Assembly: GCF_900113225.1 (NCBI RefSeq)
Contig: NZ_FOZE01000001.1
Coordinates: 2,418,001-2,482,000 of the forward strand
Length of the DNA: 64,000 nucleotides
DNA from: Mitsuaria sp. PDC51
Lineage (GTDB): Bacteria > Pseudomonadota > Gammaproteobacteria > Burkholderiales > Burkholderiaceae_C
Reading direction: 5' to 3'
Positions 1 to 8,885 of the stretch are shown in pieces (position 1 is the stretch's first letter; each line of letters starts with the position of its first letter). The notes under the pieces were generated by a model. It saw only the letters and a program-made list of their open reading frames with translations. It was not told the DNA's origin and searched no databases. The position numbers and the translations under genes are program-made.

Positions 1-956
1 CATCGGAAGAGCCGCTGCGAGAACTGGTACAGGTTGTCGCTCCAGCTCTCGCGGTCGTGCCCGCTGGCGTCGACGTTCCACTGGTGGGGAACGCCTTGCC
101 GGAGCAGGTCCCGGTGCACCCGCTGCGAGACGCTGATCAAGCCATCCCGGTTGCCGCAGGACAGGTACAGCAGCGCCAATTGCCGGCGCAGCGCGCCGGG
201 ATCGGGCGTCAACTCCGCCGTGGCCCGCGTGTTGGGCGCGGAGGAAAAACCACCGATCCAGGCGAAGGTCTCCGGATGGCCCAGGCCGATGTTGAGCGCC
301 TGCCCGCCGCCCATCGACAGCCCCGCGAGCGCGCGATGCCTCGCGTCCGCCCGGACCGGGTAGGCGGCCTCGACCGCGGGAATGAGGAAGTCCAGCAGGT
401 CGCGCTCGAACTTCGCGAAGCCGGCCGCGTTGGCCTCGGTGAAGACGCGATCCGGCGGCGGCACGCTGTCGTCCGGCAGGGCCCGGCCATTGGGCATCAC
501 CACGATCATCGGGACCGCCTTGCCGTCGGCGATCAGGTTGTCCAGCACGGCGTTGGCCCGCACGTAACCGGTCCATTCGTGCTGGTTGCCGCCGATGCCG
601 TGCAGCAGGTAGAGCACCGGATAGCGGCGCTCGCGCGTGTAGCCGGCCGGCAGATAGACCAGCGCCTGGCGCCGCCCGCCGGTGACGCCCGACTCGTAGC
701 TGAACGTCTCCACCCGGCCCGGTACGACGCCGGGCCGCGTTTCGTCGAAGCCTCGCGGCGGCGGCGGCGTCGAGCGGACATCGTCGGCCGCCAGCACGAT
801 CGGCCGGGCAAAGTTGGCGCGGGCCGCGTCCGGTGTCACCGGGCCGGCGTCCTGCGCTTGCGCGGTGGGCGCGAGGGCCAGCACGAGCGCGCTCAGCAGC
901 GCGCCCGACAGCGCGCCAGGCAGGGGATCGAAGGAGCGGAAGGTCATGGGCTGCAT
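1..956 (-). CDS. Secreted esterase, feruloyl/acetyl-xylan esterase type (CE1-like, 3' end cut by window)
   Basis: Alpha/beta-hydrolase of the putative esterase (esterase D/CE1) family, expected to release ferulate or acetate from hemicellulose in the periplasm or outside the cell. It begins with a signal peptide (MTFRSFDPLPGALSGALL..., ending near AQAQ). The oxyanion region YLLHGIGGNQHEW, the nucleophile elbow GLSMGGGQAL and, near the truncated end, a GHDRESW stretch carrying the likely catalytic His are all readable, so the catalytic triad is probably complete. The stop codon lies beyond position 1. I used the ATG at 956; an in-frame ATG at 947 has a better-placed cggga upstream and is an equal alternative. 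It is transcribed divergently from the L-fucose genes and shares their operator-rich intergenic region, which suggests common control. The exact substrate is inferred. Confidence 0.85.
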   Translation of the reverse strand, partial: MQPMTFRSFDPLPGALSGALLSALVLALAPTAQAQDAGPVTPDAARANFARPIVLAADDVRSTPPPPRGFDETRPGVVPGRVETFSYESGVTGGRRQALVYLPAGYTRERRYPVLYLLHGIGGNQHEWTGYVRANAVLDNLIADGKAVPMIVVMPNGRALPDDSVPPPDRVFTEANAAGFAKFERDLLDFLIPAVEAAYPVRADARHRALAGLSMGGGQALNIGLGHPETFAWIGGFSSAPNTRATAELTPDPGALRRQLALLYLSCGNRDGLISVSQRVHRDLLRQGVPHQWNVDASGHDRESWSDNLYQFSQRLFR

Positions 957-964
957 CCCGGATG

Positions 965-1178
965 TGGACTGACCAGTATCGCAACATCTTAATTCGGTCT
1001 TACCGGCATAAACACGGAATCCTTGCCGGGCCCGCCCTACCCGGCCCCGCCCGCCGCGGGAAGGCGGATCGCCGCTCGACAGGCCACCCATCCGGTCGGA
1101 CCAATTTGAAACGATACGAATCAAGGGTAGTTCCCGGGTGGGGGTGACAACCCTGTCTGGCATAAACTGGTCAGACCT
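965..1178. promoter_or_regulatory. Cluster of four FadR/GntR-type operators between esterase and fucose genes
   Basis: Four 11-bp sites fit NGGTNNNACCN: TGGACTGACCA at 965-975 (one mismatch), CGGTCTTACCG at 995-1005, CGGTCGGACCA at 1093-1103 and TGGTCAGACCT at 1168-1178. The centres of the first two are 30 bp apart. TGGT-N3-ACCA is the known operator core of FadR-subfamily GntR regulators, and two such regulators are encoded in this locus. The first pair sits at the esterase start. The last site is 18 bp before the GTG of the dehydrogenase gene, so repression of both divergent units is likely. Binding itself is inference. Confidence 0.7.
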
Positions 1179-1196
1179 CTTGGCCGGATTTCGACC

Positions 1197-1991
1197 GTGA
1201 ACCTGCCCCTTCCGCCCTCTTCCGCCGCTGGCTCCCTCGCTGGCAAGACCGTGCTGATCACCGCCGCCGCTCAAGGGATCGGCCGCGCGAGCGCGCTGGC
1301 CTGCCTCGCGGCGGGCGCCGAGGTGATCGCCACCGACCTCGCGGCCCCTGGCCTGGACAGCCTGCGCGAAGACGCCGGAGATTCGTCCCGCTTGCGGACC
1401 GCGCCGCTCGACGTGCGCGACGCCGCCGCCATCCAGTCCCTGGCGCGCGAGCTGCCGCCGCTGCACGGCCTCTTCAACTGCGCCGGCTTCGTCCATCACG
1501 GCTCGGTCCTGGACTGCGACGAGTCGGCCTGGGACTTCAGCATGGACCTCAACGTCAAGAGCATGTGGCGCATGCTGCGCGCCTTCCTGCCCGGCATGCT
1601 GGCCGAGGCGGCGCGCCCCGGCGGCAGCGCCTCGGTGCTGAACATGGCGTCGATGGCGTCCTCGGTGAAGGGCTTTCCCAACCGCTGCGTCTATGGCGTC
1701 AGCAAGGCGGCGGTGATCGGCCTGAGCAAGTCGGTCGCGGCCGATTACGTCAAGCAGGGCCTGCGCTGCAATGCGCTGTGCCCCGGCACGGTGGACACGC
1801 CCTCGCTGCGCGGACGCATCGCCGCGGCCGCCGATCCGGTGCAGGCCGAGCGCGACTTCATCGCGCGCCAGCCGATGGGACGCCTGGCCACGGTGGACGA
1901 CATCGCGCCGCTGGTGGTGTTCCTGCTCAGCGATGCGTCCCGCTTCATCACCGGCCAGGCGGTCAGCGTCGACGGCGGCGTCACGATCTGA
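1197..1991 (+). CDS. 2-keto-3-deoxy-L-fuconate dehydrogenase (SDR family)
   Basis: NAD-dependent short-chain dehydrogenase of 264 residues. The Rossmann motif is TAAAQGIGRA, with Ala in place of the usual first Gly. An N-A-A/G strand motif appears as NCAGF. The catalytic residues sit in NMASMASS and in YGVSK (Ser...Tyr-x-x-x-Lys). The C-terminal GQAVSVDGG is typical of the family. In oxidative L-fucose routes such enzymes oxidise 2-keto-3-deoxy-L-fuconate to the 2,4-diketo acid, and the next two genes (FAH hydrolase and L-fuconate dehydratase) are its pathway partners. The start is a GTG at 1197; no in-frame ATG exists before the Rossmann motif. No strong ribosome binding site is visible. An operator overlaps the region just upstream. 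SDR specificity cannot be read from motifs alone, so the substrate rests on context. Confidence 0.82.
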   Translation: MNLPLPPSSAAGSLAGKTVLITAAAQGIGRASALACLAAGAEVIATDLAAPGLDSLREDAGDSSRLRTAPLDVRDAAAIQSLARELPPLHGLFNCAGFVHHGSVLDCDESAWDFSMDLNVKSMWRMLRAFLPGMLAEAARPGGSASVLNMASMASSVKGFPNRCVYGVSKAAVIGLSKSVAADYVKQGLRCNALCPGTVDTPSLRGRIAAAADPVQAERDFIARQPMGRLATVDDIAPLVVFLLSDASRFITGQAVSVDGGVTI

Positions 1992-2109
1992 ACCCCGTGG
2001 CCGTCGCCGTTTCCCGGTCGCCAGGCCGACAGGCCTTCGGGCCGTTCCGGCCTTCAAGCCGCCCCTCCGATTTCCTCTCGCCCCTTTCGCCTCTCTCGCA
2101 AGGACTGCC

Positions 2110-2964
2110 ATGAAACTGCTCCGCTACGGCCCGCCCGGCCAGGAACGCCCCGGCCTGCTGGACGCCGACGGCCAGGTGCGCGACCTCTCCGAACACATCG
2201 ACGACCTCGCCGGCGAGGTGCTGACCCCCGCCGGCCTGTCGCTGCTGCGCCAGCTCGATACCACCACCCTGCCCCGGGTCCCGGGCACGCCGCAGCGGGA
2301 CCTGCGGCTCGGTCCCTGCGTCGGCCAGGTCGGCAAGTTCATCTGCATCGGCCTGAACTACGCCGACCACGCCGCGGAGTCCGGCCTGCCGGTGCCGCAG
2401 GAGCCGGTGGTCTTCGCCAAATGGACCAGCGCGATCAGCGGTCCCGACGACCCGGTGCGCATCCCGCGGGGCTCGGTCAAGACGGACTGGGAGGTCGAGT
2501 TGGGCGTCGTCATCGGCGAGGGCGGCGCCTACATCGACGAGGCCGACGCGATGAAACACGTCGCCGGCTACTGCGTCGTCAACGACGTGTCCGAGCGCGA
2601 ATGGCAGCTCGAGCGCGGCACCCAATGGGACAAGGGCAAGGGCTGCGACACCTTCGGCCCGCTCGGTCCCTGGCTGGTCACCGCGGACGAGATCCCGGAC
2701 CCGCAGCAACTGGACCTGTGGCTGGAGGTCGACGGCCACCGCTACCAGAACGGCAACACCCGCACGATGGTGTTCGGCGTGGCGCAGATCGTCAGCTACC
2801 TGAGCCGCTTCATGAGCCTGCAGCCGGGGGACGTCATCTCCACCGGCACGCCGCCCGGCGTCGGCCTGGGCCAGAAGCCGCCGGTCTACCTGCGGCCCGG
2901 CCAGACGATGCGACTGGGCATCGCCGGACTGGGCACGCAGACCCAGCGCACCGTCGCCGCCTGA
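2110..2964 (+). CDS. FAH-family hydrolase, likely 2,4-diketo-3-deoxy-L-fuconate hydrolase
   Basis: Fumarylacetoacetate-hydrolase-family protein of 284 residues. The N-terminal half starts MKLLRYGPPGQERPG. The catalytic domain contains CIGLNYADHAAESG, the acidic metal-site stretch DWEVELGVVIG, YCVVNDVSERE and the family C-terminal signature STGTPPGVGLGQKPP. The start at 2110 is preceded by an aagga ribosome binding site at 2099-2103; the reading frame is open upstream, but that part overlaps the dehydrogenase and is not family-like. In the bacterial oxidative L-fucose route this family cleaves 2,4-diketo-3-deoxy-L-fuconate to pyruvate and L-lactate, the last step of the branch. It is 118 bp downstream of the SDR gene and 24 bp upstream of the dehydratase gene, so all three are probably co-transcribed. 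Other FAH enzymes act on different diketo acids, so context decides. Confidence 0.83.
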   Translation: MKLLRYGPPGQERPGLLDADGQVRDLSEHIDDLAGEVLTPAGLSLLRQLDTTTLPRVPGTPQRDLRLGPCVGQVGKFICIGLNYADHAAESGLPVPQEPVVFAKWTSAISGPDDPVRIPRGSVKTDWEVELGVVIGEGGAYIDEADAMKHVAGYCVVNDVSEREWQLERGTQWDKGKGCDTFGPLGPWLVTADEIPDPQQLDLWLEVDGHRYQNGNTRTMVFGVAQIVSYLSRFMSLQPGDVISTGTPPGVGLGQKPPVYLRPGQTMRLGIAGLGTQTQRTVAA

Positions 2965-2988
2965 AGCCCGCCACCTCACCCCGACCCC

Positions 2989-4266
2989 ATGACCCGCATC
3001 ACCGATCTGCGCACCGTCGACGTGCGCTTCCCCACGTCGGCCCACCTGGACGGCTCCGACGCGATGAATCCCGATCCGGATTACTCGGCCGCCTACGTCA
3101 TCCTCGAGACGGACTGGCCGGGGCTGGAGGGCCACGGCCTGACCTTCACCATCGGGCGCGGCAACGACCTGTGCTGCCGCGCCATCGAGGCAATGCGGCA
3201 TCTCGTCGTCGGCCTGGATCTGGACTGGATCGCCGCCGACATGGGGCGCTTCTGGCGGCACGTGACCTCGGACAGCCAGCTGCGCTGGATCGGACCCGAC
3301 AAGGGCGCGATCCACCTGGCCACCGGCGCCGTCGTCAACGCGGTCTGGGACCTGTGGGCCAAGGCCGAGGGCAAGCCGCTGTGGCGCCTGGTCGCCGACA
3401 TGAGCCCCGAGGAGCTGGTGCGCTGCATCGACTTCCGCTACCTCACCGACTGCATCACGCCGGACGAGGCGCTCGCGCTGCTGACCCGCGCCGCCGAGGG
3501 CAAGGCCGAGCGCCTGGCCCTGCTCGAGCGCGAGGGCTATCCCTGCTACACGACCTCGGCCGGCTGGCTCGGCTACCCGGACGACAAGCTGCGACGCCTG
3601 TGCCAGGAGGCGGTGGACGCCGGCTTCGGCCATGTGAAGCTCAAGGTCGGCCGCGACCGCGAGGACGACATCCGCCGCCTGCGCATCGCCCGCGAGGTGC
3701 TGGGGCCCGACCGCCGCCTGATGATCGACGCCAACCAGGTGTGGGACGTGCCGGTGGCCATCGACTGGCTGAAGGACCTGGCCTTCGCGCGCCCCTGGTT
3801 CATCGAAGAGCCCACCAGCCCCGACGACGTCGAGGGCCATCGCGCGATCCGCGAGGCCATCGCGCCGATGCGGGTCGCCACCGGCGAGATGTGCCAGAAC
3901 CGCATCCTGTTCAAGCAGTTCATCATGCGCGGCGCGATCGACGTGGTGCAGATCGACAGCTGCCGCCTGGGCGGCGTCAACGAGATCCTGGCGGTGCTGC
4001 TGATGGCGGCCAAGCATGGCCTGCCGGTGTGTCCGCATGCGGGCGGCGTCGGCCTGTGCGAGTACGTGCAGCACCTCTCCGTCATCGACTTCCTGTGCGT
4101 CTCCGCCAGCCGCGAGGACCGGGTGATCGAGTACGTCGACCATCTGCACGAGCACTTCGTCGATCCCTGCGTCGTGCGTGGCGCCGCCTACCTGCTGCCG
4201 ACCGCGCCGGGCTTCTCCATCACGATGAAGCCGGAGTCGCTGGAGCGGTATCGCTTCCGCGGCTGA
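2989..4266 (+). CDS. fucD: L-fuconate dehydratase (enolase superfamily)
   Basis: Enolase-superfamily acid-sugar dehydratase of the mandelate racemase subgroup, 425 residues, the usual size for L-fuconate dehydratase. The catalytic barrel shows VKLKVG with a Lys pair at residues 217 and 219, the first metal Asp in DANQVW (Asp247), further metal ligands in FIEEPTSPDD and GEMCQNR, and the general acid/base His in CPHAGGVGLCEYVQ. The N-terminal capping domain contains DGSDAMNPDPDYSAAY, which I associate with the characterised Xanthomonas-type enzyme. It removes water from L-fuconate to give 2-keto-3-deoxy-L-fuconate, the substrate of the SDR encoded two genes upstream. Activity on related acids such as L-galactonate or D-arabinonate is known for the family and possible here. 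It ends this transcription unit; paired operators follow. Confidence 0.92.
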   Translation: MTRITDLRTVDVRFPTSAHLDGSDAMNPDPDYSAAYVILETDWPGLEGHGLTFTIGRGNDLCCRAIEAMRHLVVGLDLDWIAADMGRFWRHVTSDSQLRWIGPDKGAIHLATGAVVNAVWDLWAKAEGKPLWRLVADMSPEELVRCIDFRYLTDCITPDEALALLTRAAEGKAERLALLEREGYPCYTTSAGWLGYPDDKLRRLCQEAVDAGFGHVKLKVGRDREDDIRRLRIAREVLGPDRRLMIDANQVWDVPVAIDWLKDLAFARPWFIEEPTSPDDVEGHRAIREAIAPMRVATGEMCQNRILFKQFIMRGAIDVVQIDSCRLGGVNEILAVLLMAAKHGLPVCPHAGGVGLCEYVQHLSVIDFLCVSASREDRVIEYVDHLHEHFVDPCVVRGAAYLLPTAPGFSITMKPESLERYRFRG

Positions 4267-4288
4267 GCCGTCGGCTCGGTGTTTTCAC

Positions 4289-4329
4289 CGGTAAGACCGA
4301 AAGTAGATTCTGAGAAACTGGTAAGACCA
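4289..4329. promoter_or_regulatory. Paired FadR/GntR-type operators before the GH2/ABC operon
   Basis: CGGTAAGACCG lies at 4289-4299 and TGGTAAGACCA at 4319-4329. Both match NGGTNNNACCN and the second is a perfect TGGT-N3-ACCA. Their centres are 30 bp apart, the same as in the pairs at 965-1005 and 20105-20145. The gap between fucD and the GH2 gene is 133 bp and relatively AT-rich here, so the operon promoter is probably embedded in or next to the pair. Repression by one of the two local GntR proteins is inferred. Confidence 0.75.
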
Positions 4330-4399
4330 CATCAACGGCCGTCAGAGCCTCGAAGGACCGCCGCCTTTCCGGCGCCGCGGTCCTCGTCATGGAGACAAG

Positions 4400-7270
4400 A
4401 TGTTCAAGACGATGACGCGCCCTGCGTCACTGGTTCATGGGCTGTTGATCGCCTGCCTGGCGATCGCGGCGCTGCTGCCAGCTACCGCGCGCGCCGAGGG
4501 GCCGCGCGAGCGCCTGTCGCTGGACGCCGGCTGGCTGTTCCACCGCGGCGAAGTGCCGCCGCAGCCGGTCAAGGGACACGGCGCGAGCTACCACCAGGCC
4601 AAGGCGGGCGGCGTCGTCGGCGCCGGTGGGGCGGAGTTCGACGACTCCGACTGGCGCCGGCTGGACCTGCCGCACGACTGGGCGATCGAGAACGCCTTCG
4701 ACCGTCAAGAGAACGCGTCGCAGGGCTACCGCGCCCGAGGCATCGGCTGGTACCGGCGCTACCTGCAGCTGCCGGAGTCCGACCGGAGCCGCCACATCGA
4801 ACTGCAGTTCGACGGCATCGCGACCCACAGCACGGTGTGGGTCAACGGCATCGTGGTGAATCGCAACTGGTCCGGCTACAACGGCCGCGCCATCGACATC
4901 ACGCCCTACCTGCGCTACGGCGACGAGGTGAACAGCATCGCGGTGCGCGTCGACGCGGACGCCCAGGAAGGCTGGTGGTACGAAGGCGCCGGCATCTACC
5001 GCCATGTCTGGCTGGTCAAGCGCGACCCGCTGCACATCGCCACCGACGGCCTCTACGCCAATCCCGTGCAGCGCGACGGCCACTGGACGCTGCCGGTCGA
5101 GGTGCAGGTCGACAACACCGGCGAGGCCGCGCGGGCCGCGGTCGTGTCGCTTGAGGTGACCGGCCCCGACGGCGCCGTGGTGGCCCGGAAGGAGACCCGC
5201 GTCAGCGTCGCCGCGCTGGACTCGGCCACCGCGCGCCTGACGCTGGACATCCGGCAACCCGCGCTCTGGTCGCCGCGATCGCCGCGGCTGTATCGCGTGC
5301 GGGCGGTGCTGCGCCAACCCGGCGCCGGGCCGCTGCGCGAGATCGACGCCACCGAGCTGCACACCGGTTTCCGCACGCTGCGCTTCGATGCCGAGCGGGG
5401 CTTCTTCCTCAACGGCGAAGCGCTCAAGCTGCAGGGCGTGTGCATTCACCAGGACCATGCCGGCGTCGGCGTCGCGGTGCCGACGGCGATCTGGGAATTC
5501 CGTCTGCGCCGCCTCCAGGAGATGGGCGTGAACGCGGTGCGCTTCGCCCACAACGCGGTGGCGCCGGAGGTCATGGACCTCGCGGACCGCCTGGGCCTGC
5601 TGGTGATGGACGAGAACCGCAACTTCAGTGCGAGCCCGGACGCGATGGCCCAACTGACCTGGCTGGTGCGGCGCGACCGCAACCGGCCGAGCGTCATCCT
5701 CTGGTCCCTGTTCAACGAAGAGCCGCTGCAAGGCACCTGGCAAGGCCGCGAGATGGCGCGCCGCATGGCCGCCGAGATCAAGCGGCTGGACCCGAGCCGG
5801 CCGGTCACCGCGGGCATGCACGACGGCCTTTTCGCCGATCGCAACGCCTCGGAGGTGCTGGACGTGGTCGGCGTCAACTACCAGGTCCATGCCTACGACC
5901 GCTACCACCGCGAGCATCCGGGCCGGCCGATGTTCAGTTCCGAGGACACCTCCGCCTACATGACGCGCGGCGCCTGGCGCAGCGACCGGCAGGCGCAGGT
6001 GCTGGGCAGCCACGACGACGAGCCCGCGTCCTGGGGCCAGACCCACCGCGACGCCTGGCGGCACCTCGCGCAGCGGCCGTTCATGGCGGGCGGCTTCGTG
6101 TGGAGCGGCTTCGACTACCACGGCGAGCCCACGCCCTTCGAATGGCCGAGCGCCTCGACCTTCTTCGGCGCCCTGGACCTGTGCGGTTTCCCCAAGGCGG
6201 CCTTCTACATCCGGCAGGCGCAATGGGTGAAGGACCGCACCGTGGTCAAAATCCTGCCGCACTGGAACTGGGCCGGCAGCGAGGGCCAGCCGGTGAAGGT
6301 GATGGTCGCCACCAACGCGCCGCGCGTGCGCCTGCTGCTGAACGGCCAGACGGTCGCGGAGCAGGCGGCGGACCGTGACGGCATCGTCAGCGTCGACCTG
6401 CCCTACGCACCGGGCCGGCTCGAGGCCGTCGCGCTGGAGGAAACGCGTGAACTGGCCCGCGACCTGGTGGAGACCAGCGGCGCCCCGGCCCGCCTGGTGC
6501 TTGCCGCCGACCGCGCCACGCTGGCCGGCGACGGCCGCGATGCGGTGGCGGTGACCGTCAGCGCGGTCGATGCGCAGGGTCGCGCGGTGCCGACCGCCAA
6601 CCTGATGGTGCGCTTCGAGACCACCGGCGCCGGCCGCCTGATCGGCGTCGGCAATGGCGACCCCAATTCGCATGAGGCGTCCAAGGCGCCGGAGCGCTCG
6701 CTCTTCAACGGCCTGGCGCAGGCGATCCTCCAGACCGACCGTGACGGCCAGGGACCGCTGCGGCTGCGCGCGACGGCGGACGGGCTGGCGGCCGCCGAGC
6801 TGGTGCTGGACGTGCGCCCCGCGCGGGTCCCGTCGGTGCCGGCCGCGGAGGCGATCAGCCGCGTCGGTGGCTGGCGCATTTCGCCGCCGCAGGCCACGCG
6901 TCCTGATCCCAACCAGGTGCTGGCGGAGAACGACATGAACAGCTGGGGCTGGGGCGAGCCGCCGATCCGGCAGGTGGCGGAGGCCGCGCCCTGGCGCGCC
7001 TACCGCGCCTCGCTGCGCCTGCGCGCCGACCGCAACGACGGCCAGGGCCAGCTGCTGTTCCAGGAGATCGCGGGCCAGGCCGAAGTCTGGGTCGACGGCG
7101 TCAAAATCGGCGAGAAGACCTCGCCGGCGCCCGGCCCCTTGAGCCTGCCGCTGGCCCAGGGACCGGGCTGGCGCACGATGACCGTGCTGGTGCGCGCGCA
7201 GCCGGGCCAGCCCTCGGGCCTCATCGGGCGGGTCACGCTCGAACGCGGCCAGGCGAAGGCGGCGCCATGA
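4400..7270 (+). CDS. Secreted GH2 beta-galactosidase-like enzyme A
   Basis: Glycoside hydrolase family 2 protein of 956 residues with a signal peptide (cleavage near ATARAEG). Domains in order are the jelly-roll sugar-binding domain (RLDLPHDWAIE, GWYRRYLQLP), an immunoglobulin-like domain, the TIM barrel, a DUF4982-like segment (HWNWAGSEGQPVKVMV), a Big-like domain and a C-terminal galactose-binding-like domain from about residue 830. The acid/base is Glu440 in LFNEE. The nucleophile is probably Glu515 in FSSED, where most relatives have a more canonical SE-x-G context. QEGWWYEGAGIYRHVWL is typical of GH2 beta-galactosidases. A ggaga ribosome binding site precedes the ATG. It is the first gene of the operon that continues into the sugar transporter, so it probably releases galactose or related residues from plant side chains. 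The precise linkage is unknown. Confidence 0.88.
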   Translation: MFKTMTRPASLVHGLLIACLAIAALLPATARAEGPRERLSLDAGWLFHRGEVPPQPVKGHGASYHQAKAGGVVGAGGAEFDDSDWRRLDLPHDWAIENAFDRQENASQGYRARGIGWYRRYLQLPESDRSRHIELQFDGIATHSTVWVNGIVVNRNWSGYNGRAIDITPYLRYGDEVNSIAVRVDADAQEGWWYEGAGIYRHVWLVKRDPLHIATDGLYANPVQRDGHWTLPVEVQVDNTGEAARAAVVSLEVTGPDGAVVARKETRVSVAALDSATARLTLDIRQPALWSPRSPRLYRVRAVLRQPGAGPLREIDATELHTGFRTLRFDAERGFFLNGEALKLQGVCIHQDHAGVGVAVPTAIWEFRLRRLQEMGVNAVRFAHNAVAPEVMDLADRLGLLVMDENRNFSASPDAMAQLTWLVRRDRNRPSVILWSLFNEEPLQGTWQGREMARRMAAEIKRLDPSRPVTAGMHDGLFADRNASEVLDVVGVNYQVHAYDRYHREHPGRPMFSSEDTSAYMTRGAWRSDRQAQVLGSHDDEPASWGQTHRDAWRHLAQRPFMAGGFVWSGFDYHGEPTPFEWPSASTFFGALDLCGFPKAAFYIRQAQWVKDRTVVKILPHWNWAGSEGQPVKVMVATNAPRVRLLLNGQTVAEQAADRDGIVSVDLPYAPGRLEAVALEETRELARDLVETSGAPARLVLAADRATLAGDGRDAVAVTVSAVDAQGRAVPTANLMVRFETTGAGRLIGVGNGDPNSHEASKAPERSLFNGLAQAILQTDRDGQGPLRLRATADGLAAAELVLDVRPARVPSVPAAEAISRVGGWRISPPQATRPDPNQVLAENDMNSWGWGEPPIRQVAEAAPWRAYRASLRLRADRNDGQGQLLFQEIAGQAEVWVDGVKIGEKTSPAPGPLSLPLAQGPGWRTMTVLVRAQPGQPSGLIGRVTLERGQAKAAP

Positions 7271-7310
7271 GAGGCGCCGCCCGGCCGCATGCGATGGGAG
7301 GCTTGCGCCG

Positions 7311-8885
7311 ATGAACGCGCTGCCCGACACGTCCACCCTCCCCGCCCTCCCCGCGCTGCTGGGCATGCGCGGCGTGTGCAAGCGTTTCGACAACGTCGTC
7401 GCGCTCGCCGATGTCGCGCTGGAGGTCCATCGCGGCGAGGTCCATGCGATCTGCGGCGAGAACGGCGCCGGCAAGTCCACGCTGATGAAGGTGCTCAGCG
7501 GCGTGCATGCGCCCGACGACGGCGAGCTGCGCATCGATGGCGAGCCGGTGCGCCTGGAAGGCCTCGCGCATGCGCAGCGCCTGGGCATCGTGATGATCCA
7601 CCAGGAGCTGAACCTGGTGCCGCAGCTCACGGTGGCCGAGAACATCTGGCTGGGCCGCGAGCCGCGGCGCGGCTGGTTCGTCGACCGGCAGCGCCAGCGG
7701 GACGGCGCGCGCGCCTGCCTGGCCCGGCTGGGCGCCGACATCGACCCGGACGCCCTGGTCGCGACGCTGCCCATCGCGCAGCGGCAGCTGGTCGAGATCG
7801 CCAAGGCGCTGTCGCTCCAGGCACGGCTGCTGATCATGGACGAGCCGACCTCCTCGCTGGGCGAGGCCGACGCGGCGCGGCTGCTGCAGGTCGTGAGCGA
7901 GCTGCGGCGCGAAGGCGTGGGGATCCTCTACATCTCGCACCGGCTCGATGAACTCGAGCGCATCGCCGACCGCGTCACCGTGCTGCGCGACGGCCGGTAC
8001 ATCGCGACCCGCCACTGGCACGAGACCTCGATCGACGAGATCGTCAGCCTGATGGTGGGCCGCGAGCTGCACCAGCAGTTCCCGCCGGCCACGCGGCAGC
8101 CGGTCGACGAGGTGCTGCTGCGCGTGCGCGGCCTGCGGCGCCACGGCGTCTTCGGGCCGCTGGACTTCGAGCTGCGGCGCGGCGAGATCCTGGGTTTCGC
8201 GGGCCTGGTCGGCGCCGGTCGCACCGAGACCGCCCGCGCGCTCTTCGGGGCCGACCCGCTGGACGGCGGCGAGATCGAGTTCGGCGGACAAGCCCTGGAC
8301 ATCCGCTGCCCGCGCGACGCGATCGACGCCGGCATCGCCTATGTCTCCGAGGACCGCAAGGCCCACGGCCTGGCGGTGGCGATGAGCGTCGCCCACAACA
8401 TCACGATGGCCAACCTGGGCGCGCTGACCCGCGGGCCCGGCCTCATCGACGCGGCGCGCGAGCGGGAGACCGCCGAGCGCTTCATCCGGCAGCTGCAGAT
8501 CCGCACGCCCTCGCCGGACCAGGTCGCGCGGCTGCTGTCCGGCGGCAACCAGCAGAAGGTGGTCATCGCCAAGTGGCTGTTCCGCCAGGCGCGGGTGATC
8601 GTCTTCGACGAGCCCACGCGCGGCATCGATGTCGGCGCGAAATACGCCATCTATGCGCTGATGGACGAGCTGGCGGCCCAGGGCGTCGGCGTTGTGCTCA
8701 TCAGCTCCGACCTGCCCGAGATCTTCGGCCTGACCGACCGCATCGCGGTGTTCCGCCAGGGCCGCATCGCCGGCGTGCTGGACACGCGCGGCAGCAGCCA
8801 GCAGGACGTGATGCACCTGGCCTCGGTCGGCCCGGCTTCCCCATCCCCAGCGCCGGACGCGGCGCCCGAGACGACTGCCCCATGA
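7311..8885 (+). CDS. Sugar ABC transporter ATP-binding protein (RbsA/XylG/MglA type)
   Basis: Double-domain ABC ATPase of 524 residues, the normal length for carbohydrate importers of the CUT2 class. The first nucleotide-binding domain has Walker A GENGAGKST (Lys55), a PIAQRQLVEIAKAL signature region and Walker B LLIMDEPTSSLG. In the second half Walker A is degenerate (LVGAGRTETARALFG), as usual for this class, while signature LSGGNQQKVVIAKWL and Walker B VIVFDEPTRGIDVG are intact. A ggagg lies about 10 nt before the ATG. Its last four bases overlap the permease start (ATGA). Enzymes of L-fucose and L-galactose oxidation follow in the same operon, so the transported sugar is most likely L-fucose and/or L-galactose. 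CUT2 systems cannot be assigned to a sugar from sequence alone. Confidence 0.93.
   Translation: MNALPDTSTLPALPALLGMRGVCKRFDNVVALADVALEVHRGEVHAICGENGAGKSTLMKVLSGVHAPDDGELRIDGEPVRLEGLAHAQRLGIVMIHQELNLVPQLTVAENIWLGREPRRGWFVDRQRQRDGARACLARLGADIDPDALVATLPIAQRQLVEIAKALSLQARLLIMDEPTSSLGEADAARLLQVVSELRREGVGILYISHRLDELERIADRVTVLRDGRYIATRHWHETSIDEIVSLMVGRELHQQFPPATRQPVDEVLLRVRGLRRHGVFGPLDFELRRGEILGFAGLVGAGRTETARALFGADPLDGGEIEFGGQALDIRCPRDAIDAGIAYVSEDRKAHGLAVAMSVAHNITMANLGALTRGPGLIDAARERETAERFIRQLQIRTPSPDQVARLLSGGNQQKVVIAKWLFRQARVIVFDEPTRGIDVGAKYAIYALMDELAAQGVGVVLISSDLPEIFGLTDRIAVFRQGRIAGVLDTRGSSQQDVMHLASVGPASPSPAPDAAPETTAP

Noticed and set aside
1981-4155. A 724-codon open frame on the minus strand opposite the fucose genes
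   Set aside because: It is the reverse-strand shadow of three well-supported genes in GC-rich DNA. Its translation is a His/Asp/Val/Ala/Arg-rich composition typical of antisense frames and shows no domain.
4427-7837. A 1136-codon minus-strand open frame opposite GH2 enzyme A
   Set aside because: It spans a gene boundary, has shadow-type composition (runs of HHQAVGAAR kind) and competes with a GH2 gene whose catalytic motifs are intact.
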